From Paramacrobiotus richtersi (lineage: Eukaryota; Tardigrada; Eutardigrada; Parachela; Macrobiotidae), in the NCBI GenBank assembly GCA_034698045.1, contig JAQGAU010000163.1, forward strand, positions 1 through 37,038: 37,038 nucleotides of DNA, written 5' to 3'. Each line of letters starts with the position of its first letter. The first letter of the stretch is position 1. Positions 21,904 to 32,502 of the stretch are shown piece after piece. Below the pieces are notes generated by a model. The model worked only from the letters and a program-made list of their open reading frames with translations, had not been told where the DNA came from and did no database searches. The translations under genes were made by a program, and so were the position numbers.

Positions 21904-24900
21904 TCAGGTCTTTGTGCAAGCCGTATTGGTCTGGGGACAGTTTTGGCAGCCAGTACAGTCGGTTGATATGGTCACCTAAATTTAAACCTTGCCGTGTAAC
22001 GTGCATGTTTACGCTGTAGTGACCCGGATAACAAAGAAGTAAACCAAGCTAGAAAACTCACTGTTTGATTACGTTTTTTATCTGATTTAGAAGCACTTTC
22101 TTGATAAATACGACTGCATGTAGAGATATTTATCGTGTTGCATCCTGCCTTTTTCGAGCATACATATCTAATTCATACCGGCAAAACCGTCGAAATCTTG
22201 TTTCATTGCACAAAAGGTAAAGACGTCATACTGTACATAGATTACATGTTTTACTGTACAGTAGCTTTATTCGAAAATACTTCATATATTATCTGGTTTT
22301 ACCTGAATTGGGCGGCTGATTGCTGCGGCCGCAGTCACGCCTGGCACAAAATACTTGATGTTGCATTGATGCTTCTCATTGCACATTCTGTACGCATCAC
22401 AGCCCACGATACCCGCGGTCTCCACGGCAAACTTATTTGTGGTACTGACGACAAGGCAGTCATCATTGTCAGAATTTTGTAACGGAGGTGAACATTCTAT
22501 TGTGAATGTGCCAGTGGTGAAATCCGTATCCCCTGAGTCTCTATGGCATCCCTATAATGCAGCGCAAACGGTGTCAGCATGCAGTATGACATACATGTGG
22601 AAAACATGAGTGGTGAACTTGAAATGTACACAATGGTCAGGCTTACGTTAAAAGTCAGCACTTCATAACCGTTTTCTGCAAGTGCACATAAAGGAATGGA
22701 GACTTTGTCTGGCGGGTATAAGGCATAAGCTGTAAAAGAAGGAACACATAGCTGAACTTCTGACAGCAGTGCATTTAGAACCCTTACCCCCATTTGCAGT
22801 GAGAGTTGTACACTCTGCTGGCGAGCAGTAGAGCGGAGCAGATGTTCTGCTGCAATCATTATTCCATGCATATGACAGACTTCCTGTAAAACCTTCCCCT
22901 GCGCAGGTCGTGCAAGACGGACACGGGCAGGATGGAGCATATGATGGCGTATATGGGGCTGGGGCACTGTACCGCGGACTTGAGTACACGGGCGGCGCAG
23001 CATACGTCGGAGCACTATACGGCGGACTTGAGTACGTTGGCGGCGCAGAGTACGTTGGCGGCGCAGCGTACGTCGGTGCCGGAGGACTATATGGCGGACT
23101 TGAGTACGTCGGTGGAGTATAAGTTGGAGTCGGGGCGTATTGCGGCTTGGCGTAGGAAGGAGGTGCGCTGTATGAGGCAACCGGGGCTTCCACCTTATAA
23201 TCGGCGGGTGGAGCCGGTTGGGCATAATACTTGCTGGGGGTGTATGCCGATGCTGGCTGACTGTCGTACTCGAATGATCCAGGCATTGCTGGCGAGTAGC
23301 CTGGGGTTTTTGCTGGCAAAGGAATGATCATTATTTGAAAAAACAATAAGGTTTTATGATTTAGGTATACAAAGCTAAACTTCATCCCACATTATCAGTA
23401 AGACAGAAACAGGAAGAACCAAGTGCATTGCATATAGTGATTATGCATTTTAACTACGTGAAATGTAAACTACAATAAATAATTCAGACCACGCATTGTA
23501 TGAACTAGTAGCTTCAGATACAACAAAATAATATAAAAATCGTATATATCTGCACCCGTTCAACTTACCTGGTGCCGAATAAGGTGCTGGTGAATACGGA
23601 GTATAGGTTCCATAACTCGCCGGTGGCACTCTCCCGTAAAGCTGATTCGGATTGGCATAAGATGCTGTTGGAAGTGGGTATGGTAATCCTGCGTATTGAA
23701 GAGGATTGTAAGGCGGCATATAGGGTAAAGAGTACGCAGGCGGACGGTACGGAGCACCACCAGTCGCTGAAATTCCTGGACGATACGAGGGTTGTGGTGG
23801 ATATGCTGGTTTCCCGTATGGAGCTGTAGCGGGAGCTGGCGCGACATAACCAGTCATTGCATCCGGACCACCATAAATCGGCCCGTTCCCGTTTGCATAC
23901 ACATACATGTTCAAGCCGCCCCTTTTTGTCCTTCTTGGTATGAGAGCCGGTATGGAGTTATTATTTGAAGCAAATCTGAACGAGGTTTGTAAAGATGCCG
24001 CGAGAGGTGGCTGTAACAACACCATGGTTAATCTAACAAGGGAACTGTTCCAGGCCTGATATTCAAAAAAATTCCCAAAACATGTATGCAGACTCAGAGG
24101 GACCCTGTGAACACTAAAAAAATATTTCCGGCTGCTGTGAAGCAGCTGGGCCCCTTGGGGGTAATCGAGTAGTATACAGCATACAGTACCATGTATGTAT
24201 GCAAACCGTAGACCCAAACGGCACGGTCGGCTAAGTTTTTTTTATTGCGATACTTTAAGACTCCTTCAACACAGTAGAAACAAACAGTAAAACTAAATTA
24301 TACTAAACACTCGTTCAGTTCCTTGAACATTTTCACGGTTTTTTTTAGTCCCTTATATTTTGATAAAGGATATTCTTTTATGGAACTATACGGGAATAGT
24401 ATTAAATATTATTGCAAAAACTTTGCATGGGCGACTTAATTTCTGCCCTTTTCGATAGTGCTGATCGGGGTGAAATGGTTTTAAAGTGAATTATTAATTG
24501 TAAGTCACTGAGTTTAAAATCACCGGATTAAAACGAGATTTAGCCAGCTGTGCCGTTGTGCGGTATGCACCACTTGCAGTGCATTACATACTGTATACAA
24601 TCATTACAATACAGGATTACCCCCAAGGGGCCCCGCTGCTTCACGGCAGCCAGAAATGTTTTTCTGGAGTTCATAGGGTCACTCTGAATCTACAACAGCG
24701 TTTTGGGAATTATTTGAATATGGGGCCTGCAAATAGTTCCCTTGTAAGTCAGTCTGATATAAAAAGCTGGTATATGAGCAAAAAGGTCAACAAGAGCACA
24801 ACAACAGCTCTGCGCATACACGGCAAATAAAGCCGCAATAGTTACTATAAAGCAGCGTTCTGCATACGATTTATATGAAGATTTCTTTAAAACATACCGT

Positions 24901-24978
24901 TTTCCATATTATCTGTAATATTGTCCATAATAAAATAAAACGAAGATAATCATGGAGGGCATTATAACTGTATTTCAT
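21904..24978 (-). CDS. Secreted Tyr/Pro-rich cysteine protein, family gene A
   Basis: Six minus-strand exons join in frame to 483 aa: 24978-24898, 24010-23569, 23312-22788, 22729-22647, 22551-22303 and 21975-21904 (intron phases 0,1,1,0,0). Exon 1 would give a signal-like start (FILLWTILQIIW); it is the least certain exon. Exon 2 has a furin-like RRTKR followed by NMYVYANGNGPIYG, shared with gene C, then a Pro/Tyr/Ala region. Exon 3 is dominated by degenerate Tyr-Ser-Ala-Pro-Pro repeats (TYSAPPTYSSPPYSAPTYAA) and ends in the Cys motif CPCPSCTTC...APLYCSPAEC. Exon 4 carries VSIPLCAL. Exon 5 is the C-terminal domain (FTIECSPPL...GCDAYRMCNEKHQCNI). Exon 6 is VTISTDCTGCQNCPQ plus a short tail. 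No known family is recognised. Tyr/Pro repeats recall adhesive and cuticle proteins, so an extracellular structural role is inferred. Confidence 0.72.
22930..23190 (-). repeat. Degenerate Tyr-Ser-Pro-Pro coding repeats in gene A
   Basis: The coding strand repeats TAC/TAT-(TCG/AGT)-(GCA/TCA)-CCG-CC-like units about every 5-9 codons, giving the Tyr/Pro-rich tract. The opposite strand is accidentally open and reads Gly-Gly-Leu-Glu-Tyr-Val repeats. Confidence 0.65.
24033..24234 (-). repeat. Inverted repeat, left arm
   Basis: Read on the minus strand, this about 200-base arm matches 24541-24748 on the plus strand at roughly 70% by eye, including the exact 19-mer gattacccccaaggggccc. It lies inside the predicted first intron of gene A. 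Confidence 0.75.
24541..24748 (+). repeat. Inverted repeat, right arm
   Basis: Partner of 24033-24234, with a spacer of about 306 bases. Both arms contain a comparable open frame around a DYPQGA..LLH core and an ANSSLV/WNSSLV end. It could be a foldback or MITE-like element, or an inverted segmental duplication. Confidence 0.75.
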
Positions 24979-26003
24979 TTTGACTGCACAGAGGGAGGAG
25001 ATATAAACCAAAATGATTTGATGAGTATAAATCCCAAAAACGTTACATGGCAGCAAAGATTTTAGATCAAAGATAATTTATGACTTAAAGATTGTGATCA
25101 TTACAATTTGGTCAAGCTAAATAACAGAACAATAAATTTATTGCCAGACAAAGCATGACTGTGGTTATGACTTATGGTGATAGTCAATATTTTTCACCTT
25201 TCAATGGATATCTAGACTTAATCAGCAAGGATTAATCAAAACGGTAGAAGTTCAAGCTGGGCGGTGTTATGTGGCACATGTCCCGTAAAGCTTAGAAAAC
25301 TAGTTTTTTTTCGAATACGTAACTCATGCATTGTTCAGCAAGTTGCACAAGTCCAGTGTTACATTAACGTTTCCTACAGTACGCTAACGGTCAATTTATA
25401 ATTATCACGTGTCAGTGTGTTAAATAACTGCATATGTAATTAAGCATGATTCTTTTTGTGGTTTGCTACTTTCCTCAACATTTTAGCGTGTATACAAAAT
25501 GTGATTTTCCGGCATGACTGTTATAAAATTACAATCGTCTTCAACGTTATTAGTTATGTAACCATTTATATAACCCATACCCTTGGTACGTTTGACCCAG
25601 TTTGGTAATGACCGAGGAAATCTCCTTAGTACAATTAACCGACTTCCGATACTTCACAATATCCCATGCGCTGCTTTACGAAGGTATGAAGTCATTAAAT
25701 AATAGTTTCCAGTTTAAATTTTAATTTTTAAACAGTCTTGCTGTTTTTGAGTCAGTTAAACAACAGTTCAGTTTTTAGGTCTAGTTACTATTCCTTTGTC
25801 ACTGACTTTATCACTATTCTTTATCACTCGTGCAGTACGGATTTTGTATGCATGTTGCTGTTGATACAGTTTCTTCATTTCTAAGATGATGTCAAACATA
25901 TCTCCGGTGTGTAAACATAATTTCAGGGCATTCGTCCTTAGAATCGAGTACATTTAGCATAAAAAAGTTTATATTATACACAAGTGCTTTACATTTGCAG
26001 ATA
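24979..26003. other. Shared 5' flank of divergent genes A and B
   Basis: Genes A (-) and B (+) read away from this interval. No other gene is supported. A possible mini-exon for B is at 25666-25683 (ATG to AAG, then a GTATGA donor; MRCFTK), which would splice in frame to the acceptor just before 26001. Confidence 0.4.
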
Positions 26004-27458
26004 ATGCTGGTTACCCTCCTTGAAGTATATGTGCTGTTAATATCTTTTTGTGCTGCGGAAACAGTGTTCTTGGAAAGATATAAACGCCAGCAACAGGTTG
26101 GCAGTTCATATGGAAACATGTCGTACGGGTACGCATAAATCAAATCTAACGACCGCTTTCGGGCCCGAGGTCACCCGGTATCATTAGTTGTATATGCGTT
26201 AAATTAACTAAAATTCATTTTGGATTTACAATTACATTTGTACAATACACTGATCACAGCATTAATACAGGGTTACTTTGCAATCTGTTGTAATGTTGTT
26301 CGATTCATGTATGCATTAGGAAAGTCCAGAATAACTGACCAGGTGTCAGCTGTCAACCACTGGACTCCATGTGTCAAAATGTAATAATACTTTCGCTGTC
26401 TTATCCAGATCTTACGCTTCGCCCAAGGTCAGCTACGACCCGGGATGTCCTTCGTGTTCATCGTGCGGACCGGCATGCACACCCAACCCCTGCTTTTACA
26501 ACTCGCTACCTTATCATTGCACACTGGAGCAGTGCACGCAAACGCTAAAAGGTCGGCAGATTTGTATTATGCTGGATTCTGTACTATTTGTTGGCGCCTG
26601 TGTTTACCCCATTACAGCTTTCTGAATTGCAACAACTAATCCTGACTTTGGTTTATTGTTGCAGATAATGTTGACTTTCTGCTTTTTGCCCCAAATGTAA
26701 CTATCCCAAAATGTTTCTTCGGTTTACAAGAGTTCAAGATATTTTCGTTTAACGTAAGTCATTCTACAACGAATTAATTACAAAAATCATAAAATTCACA
26801 ATTAAGATAACAACTGTGAGCAGTGCTTACTACATATATGAACAACACGAATATTGATTTATTTGACTTGAAACTAACTAGTATCTGATATTACATTTCT
26901 ATGCAGAAAATAATAATAATTATTGCAGTTTTGTTTATTACACTGAGTGTACTATTGTATCGTTGTACATATTCCGTGTAGATGTACCAGTAAATAATTT
27001 TCAAAAAATAATATTTTGTACTGCAGTAACAAACTGAAGTTAGCTCGCTATGATTCTGATATAGGCATGCGTCAAGGATGCAGCAAAACACCGACCGGAA
27101 GATGCAACCAAGACGGTGGAGTGTTTTGGCCCAAACGGAAGTTTAGCGTCGTGCTTTTTCATCACCGCTCCTTCTTCCTCACCTAATGCAGCCAACGGTT
27201 ATGTTGTTGTTTCATCCGCAGCCACAGCATGTACAGCACTGACAGCATCATCAACTGTTATCACTTGTTCCATAAAAGCCGTGGAAAATTCGATAATTGT
27301 TGGCAACAGCAATGAGTTCACGGTATAATTTTTTTCTTTGTAAATGTGCAATTAATCTTCTTCATCGGTGGTTCATTAGCTTTACGCTAAAATCACAGTT
27401 TTCTGGATTGAATAATGTTTTCCAGGTCACCATCACAACGACCGGTTGTCCTGCGTAG
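26004..27458 (+). CDS. Secreted cysteine-motif protein, family gene B (short form)
   Basis: Five exons, 26004-26128, 26409-26551, 26665-26753, 27065-27322 and 27426-27458, give 215 aa (phases 2,1,0,0). The start has a signal peptide (LLEVYVLLISFCAA), then a Lys-Arg site in ERYKRQQQ and a very short Ser/Tyr/Gly stretch. Exon 2 has CPSCSSCGPACTPNPC and NSLPYHCTLEQC, nearly identical to gene D. Exon 3 is FAPNVTIPKCFFGLQEF. Exon 4 is the C-terminal domain (ACVKD...TVECFGPNGSLASC...ITCSIKA). Exon 5 is VTITTTGCPA and stop. A TTTGCAG acceptor sits directly before the ATG, so a short upstream exon like that of gene D is plausible (see 25666). It is the smallest family member and lacks the long repeat region. 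Function unknown. Confidence 0.8.
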
Positions 27459-28022
27459 GACACTTAAACCGCGTTCTGGAACCGACGGATCAGACTCAAC
27501 AAGTGTTCCTTACTAACTGCGATTATGGAACACTGAATATCATGCTTTACTATTTTGCGCCCAAATAGACAGCGAGATAAAAAACTATAGAGTAAAATAA
27601 CTTATTCACCATCGGCCAAGTGTGGCACTAATTTTAAACAGGATTTGAAAGAGATATACTCTGGAATTGTTTTTCATTATATAATTTATGTTCACGCACG
27701 AGTAAAAGTTTAATTTGGTTATCGTCATTCAAAACAATTTCACGAACATAATTAACTGTGCGGATGCTCCTTAGTCCTTACTTGTTGCTTTTGGTCAATA
27801 TTGCATAACAATTTAATACTTATGTATAATATAAAATAACAATACTGTGCGATGGCCTGCAGATACCCCCGCCACAGATAGATAACTTACGGATAGCGAT
27901 CTACAAAGTGATCAAACATAACGTCATACATTGCCGCGCAGTTAATACAGAATAAGAAAATATGCATTGCCACAGCCGATCATTTGGAAAGCACAAAAAC
28001 ATTGAGGATCCGCGATCAAATA
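27459..28022. other. Intergenic between convergent genes B and C
   Basis: 3' flanks of genes B (+) and C (-). No coding region is supported. Confidence 0.5.
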
Positions 28023-31000
28023 TCAGGAACGCTGTCCATATGGATTATAGTTGCTAGCCTGGGAGTAGCCACTGCTTCCGTACCCAAGGTCCGAGTAGCT
28101 GTATTTTCTCGGTAAGCAAGATTCTTTTGTTTCTGGACAGTAATGACAGCCCGTGCAGTCGGTGGACAGTGTCAGCTGTACAATTAAATTACAAACAATT
28201 ATAAACAATAATAATAAGGTAAATTATAAACAATAAGGTAAATTGTATTCAGCTAATTACGGACATCATGAATGAGATAAAACAGAAAAGGGAGTGAATT
28301 TTTATGAATATGATACAATGAACTTGTGCAACTGTTATTCTGCAACTTTTGCAGCTTGCAAAAGTTTTTTTGATCTGTATACGGTAATACCTCTGTGCTT
28401 TGCTTTGTACAATTCATGATCGCAGAAACATTTTTGTACAAAAAAATTGCGTTCCGGGTACCTGGACATCTTTGCTTTCAGCAACAACGATCCATCCGAG
28501 TTCTGTAGGCGTGTAAACAATAATGTTACATCTGTAGTTTGTATTGCAGGACCGAAACGCATCGCAGCCAGGTGCTCCCGTAGTGATCACCATGTTATTA
28601 ATAACGTTCAGTTCCAAACATTCATCTCCTGCGGGAGTTTTAAATGGGGGAGAGCACTGGATTGTCCAGTCAAGAGGAATAGTAACAATGTTCAATCGGG
28701 TTTCCGCTGTAGCGGAGCGAGCCCGTGCTTGACCACCGGTACCACCTTCACCGCCAGGTCTATTGTTAATAAACTGCGTAAAACGCCTGCTGCTGTCAGC
28801 TGGCTGGGTGTTTCCAGCGCTTCCGCTGGAGTTTCCAGCTTGCAGATTTCCGGTCGCGCTACTACTAACGCTTCCGCTGTTACTGCTGCTTTGTTGATTT
28901 CTGCTTCCTCGTCCGCCACTTTGCCGATTTCTGCTCCCGGCGAACCCCCCTTTCACGCTGGGGGCAAAGCTTCTGGGGTCACCGAAAGGGAATTTTTGCA
29001 ATTGATCCGTGGCATTGTCGGAAGTACTTCTGACGCTACTCCCTCGGAGAGAGAAGTCACTTCTCGCCTCTCCTCGACCAAATGTCTGGATGCCGGCAGC
29101 GGAAAAACCACTGTGCAGGCCAAGCCCGTGCCAGTCTAGTCTGGCACATGCCTGTAAAATTGTAGCATAGTCAAGGATTATCTTGTCTCTAACTATTACT
29201 GGATTATCTGTCTCTAACTATTGACTGTAGTTTACATTAGCATGTAATGACGTAGTACTTATGTACGGTATGTACATATTACTAATATGTACATTATGTA
29301 CATACTTATGTACATACACGACTGTTAATACAGTCGTATCATTTGGATATAATTCAGAAATAAATTCTAAGCTTTACAATGCAACATTTTGCAAGGTGTT
29401 TTACATCACTTACTGCAATATCGAATACTTCATATCCCGCTCTTCCTAATGCACACAGTGGCAAGGATACTTGCTCGGGAACATAAATGGCGTAACCTTA
29501 AAACCATGATTGCAGTCGCATTCAAATATTCTGAACTGCGCACTGGTATTGTTTATTTATCGATATCTTACGTTATATTTACGTTATATCTTATGTTTTA
29601 TTCTTATATTTGCGTAATACATATATATTTCACAGCAAGAATATATTACAGTGACCTACTCACCTAATCCGGGAATGATACTGTTCTGTTCTTTAAGTGC
29701 GTCGCACTGAGCTCGTGAGCAGTAGAACGGATAAATTCCATTACATTCGTTCATTTCGTACACGACATCGTACATGAATGAATCACGCGGGCAATCACAT
29801 CCTGCAGACTTGTAGGACGCACCATATGGTCCGGTTGACCTGTTGGAATAGGTGGAATATGTCGAGCCTCCGTACGAGGCACCACTTCCACTTTGCATGT
29901 TATAGGCCGGCTGCGACCTGGTACCGGCGTAAGTTGATTTGACCGGGACATCCGGTTTATATGGAGCAGGGGATCTGCCATAGCCAGCATCTTCCAATCC
30001 TGAAAATGACACTTTTTATCAAGTCAGTATAGTCTTCAAAGTGTCACAATTTTCAAAATAAATTTTGCAATGAAATTTGAAAATGAAACTTTTTTTCACG
30101 TCAGTATAGTCTTCAAAGTGTCATAATTTTGCAATAGTTTCTGCAATTTTTTGTGTTGTATTTTTAGTTTGTTTCCATAATATATTTGTAGAAAACAAAA
30201 ACAGATTTTAGGAAAAAGGCGAAGTTATAAGCGCTAGCGTAAGCGAAAGCGTTGTCAATAGGACTCATTGCTTTACTGTACAATCTGACACAGTGGCATT
30301 AATAGTTATTCACTCATCGTTTGATGGTCTAATTGTAAGCGCTGATACACTGCAATCACAAATGTTACGTGTAAAGATAAGTAAACCGGTATTCCATAAA
30401 TCACCATATATGCTACACACTGTTGTTTTATCGGTATAACCGTATGCACAAAAATGTATTGGCAAAAAAATTGGGAAACCACCAATAGACATCAAGTTGC
30501 TGAACTAAAGAGTAAAATTATATTAACCGGCACACTAAGCACTAGTATACATAGAGGGATACTATGAAATCGCAAACGAATTTCGTTAAGTCTTGCTGGC
30601 ACTATATTTTTCGAATGCAGTCCAGTACATGTGCTACCAATTTTCATCATCATCAACGTCGTAGTTTTCATGATCAACGGGCACTTGGTCTTCCGTACCT
30701 GGAGAAGTATATCCGCCGGTGTATTCGGATCCCGGATATCCTGCAGTGTACCCAGGCGTATCATAATTTCTTATTTTCTGTGGGGTGTTGTAGCCATACG
30801 TCGCTGGCGGTGCATTGTACGGTGACCCGGGGTATCCAGTGTAAGCGGCCGGTGCGCGATACGGTGTTCCTCCACCGCCATAAATCCCGGGACTGTAAGG
30901 GGAGGGTGGAACGTACGGTGTCCCGACATAGCCAGGGTTAGAATTACCACCGGGGTAACCAGAGTAACTGGCGCCTCCAGAAGGATAGCCAGAGTTACCG

Positions 31001-31356
31001 GTTCCAGGATAGGTGTTCACGGACATGGTGCGGTTGCTGCCGTATATGGGACCGCTGCCTTGGGCGTAGACGTACATATTCAACGTCCGCCGGACTCTGT
31101 GATGGAATAGGGAAGAATCTGCCGTGTCATCGCTCCCGTCCTTCCCGGCGACCGAGACCGCGCTGAAACTCTATGCAACGAAAATGGTTGTCAATATCAT
31201 TATCATGACGCACATCATTACTGTCGTTTCGCCATTGAATTCAGTTACTGCTTCAGTTAGTAATAACCTGTACGTGTCTTTGAATCATATAGTATCCATT
31301 ACCTGAAATAAAAGGGATAGAATTAGTGGTATCCATATAATCTGCCGGATATCCAT
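28023..31356 (-). CDS. Secreted Gly/Tyr/Pro-rich cysteine protein, family gene C (long form)
   Basis: Six minus-strand exons, 31356-31303, 31170-30699, 29999-29664, 29496-29414, 29151-28462 and 28175-28023, join in frame to 595 aa with the same phases as gene A (0,1,1,0,0). Exon 1 is a clean signal peptide (MDIRQIIWIPLILSLLFQ). Exon 2 has a furin-like RVRR followed by NMYVYAQGSGPIYG and Gly/Tyr/Pro-rich sequence. Exon 3 is Tyr/Ser-rich and ends with CDCPRD...YPFYCSRAQC. Exon 4 (83 bases, as in gene A) has VSLPLCALGRAGYEV. Exon 5 is unusual: between its opening Ala-Cys and the conserved WTIQCSPPF...GCDAFRSCNTNYRCNI domain it holds about 150 residues of Gly/Ser/Arg/Asn/Gln-rich sequence. Exon 6 opens LTLSTDCTGCHYCPE and continues into a Tyr/Ser tail absent from gene A. 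Structural extracellular role inferred. Confidence 0.82.
29175..29225. repeat. Tandem 26/25-base direct repeat
   Basis: Two near-identical units beginning ggattatct and sharing tgtctctaactatt lie end to end within an intron of gene C, just upstream (in gene sense) of the exon 5 acceptor. Confidence 0.7.
29262..29320. repeat. Cluster of ATGTACAT palindromes
   Basis: Several overlapping GTACAT/ATGTAC palindromic units occur within about 60 bases, inside a gene C intron. Low-complexity repeat; no function is implied. Confidence 0.6.
30000..30698 (-). other. Large intron of gene C
   Basis: A 699-base intron between exons 2 and 3. Apart from the 53-base duplication I see nothing coding. Confidence 0.55.
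30001..30130. repeat. Duplicated 53-base segment with hairpin
   Basis: Positions 30001-30053 and 30078-30130 are near-identical copies in the same direction. Copy 1 contains TGACACTTT and AAAGTGTCA as a potential 9-bp stem, and copy 2 has a degraded stem. They sit at the 3' end of the intron before exon 3 of gene C, with copy 1 adjoining the splice acceptor. Confidence 0.75.
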
Positions 31357-31670
31357 ATCACATCGATCAGACCCGGGAAATGGGTCTGTGATCCAGAGAA
31401 ACAACGAACAATACTGTAAGGGAAATACACCCCCCAGAAACATATACACTGTGCGCGTTTAGATAAAATTTATGACTGTAATTTCGTCATATTAAAAGGT
31501 AATTATTTACCACACGTTTCCACAACTTTTGCCAGTCAAGTCGAACAAGTGCAACGACAAACTAATAGAAGCCTATGCGGATTTACTATAGAATTATCGG
31601 TAGTGTGTGTTTTACTCAAGCGAAAGCGTCTGTTCCATATGGAAATGTGGAATGATGGAAATTTAGATCC

Positions 31671-31965
31671 ATGTTTTGCTTACTTAAAAAAACCTACATG
31701 ATCTTATCCCTCTTGTTCGTAGCCGGCAAACAAGGACAACAGCCAGTGAGGCGTGAGCGTAAAAATATTTTCAAGTCCATGGCGAGATTATTTCCAGAAG
31801 ATATGCACTCGGTAATTATTTCCAGAAGATATGCACTCGGTACCTCTTACAAAAAATAATGAAATCGACGATGAAAGCGACATTTGGAGAGATCAAGAAC
31901 TGAGCAAAATAATTATAAACTACCACAAAATACATAAATATATAGCAGAGACATGCTCCAGCTGA
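31671..31965 (+). pseudogene. Small secreted-protein ORF interrupted by a frame-shifting duplication
   Basis: An ATG at 31671 opens a frame with a signal peptide (MILSLLFVAG core) and a basic RRERK site, then ARLFPEDMHS. The annotated frame stops at 31859. An exact 28-base tandem duplication (31787-31814 and 31815-31842) shifts the frame by one. With a single copy the frame would continue into an acidic stretch (NNEIDDESDIWRDQELSK) to the stop at 31963-31965, about 88 codons. It lies between divergent genes C and D. It could be a recently broken gene, an allele or an assembly error, or two overlapping frames by chance. No family is recognised and there is one cysteine near the end. Confidence 0.45.
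31787..31842. repeat. Exact 28-base tandem duplication
   Basis: Two identical head-to-tail copies of a 28-base unit starting attatttccagaagatatgc. The length is not a multiple of three and each copy ends in CTCGGTA. Confidence 0.9.
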
Positions 31966-32502
31966 AAATGAAAAAATAACTAATATCACATATCAGAAAC
32001 TTCATGTCACTTCGGAAGAACAGGAACGTACAGAGTCTGTACAGGACAAAAAGTGATAAAGACATTAAAGGTACTGTGCTTAGACACGTGCATACGACAA
32101 AATAAGTTCGCCACGAATTTTTCTATCTCACTTACCATTAGGAATACAAAATTTTTATACTTTTTTTGGGGGGAAGGGTACTGTACTGGAAGTTTTGTTG
32201 GCATACTGCCCTTTGAGCTCGATTCTGTATGCGCCATTTCAGCCATCCGATCATCAGTCCATACCATGAATATTCGTAGGTTATTTTGTCGTCCAATGCA
32301 ATCGCTCTGTCGTATTACATTGTTCGTTATAACATTGAACTTTGGCAAAGGTACTGTCTAAAATCCCATTTACTTAATTATTCCTGTCGTTGGTTGTGAT
32401 TTAATTTGTGAATAGAAACGTTTGGTCAACGTATCGTACTCCCTCATTTTTATCTGATACTATTGGACAGAGATCGATGAGAATATAGCTACATATCTTA
32501 CG
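31966..32502. other. Intergenic upstream of gene D
   Basis: Overlapping frames on both strands near 32007-32361 lack support. The gene D promoter should lie near the right end. Confidence 0.4.

Noticed and set aside
22910-23327. Plus-strand Gly-Gly-Leu-Glu-Tyr repeat frames
   Set aside because: Antisense of the Tyr/Pro repeats of gene A. The minus frame is linked by conserved Cys motifs and splicing to further exons.
28447-29139. 230-codon plus-strand open frame opposite gene C exon 5
   Set aside because: The minus strand is supported by homology to gene A, matching phases and splice sites. The plus frame has no signal peptide or domain and results from biased composition.
32007-32361. Overlapping frames on both strands upstream of gene D
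   Set aside because: Neither has splice context or homology to the family, and they largely mirror each other.
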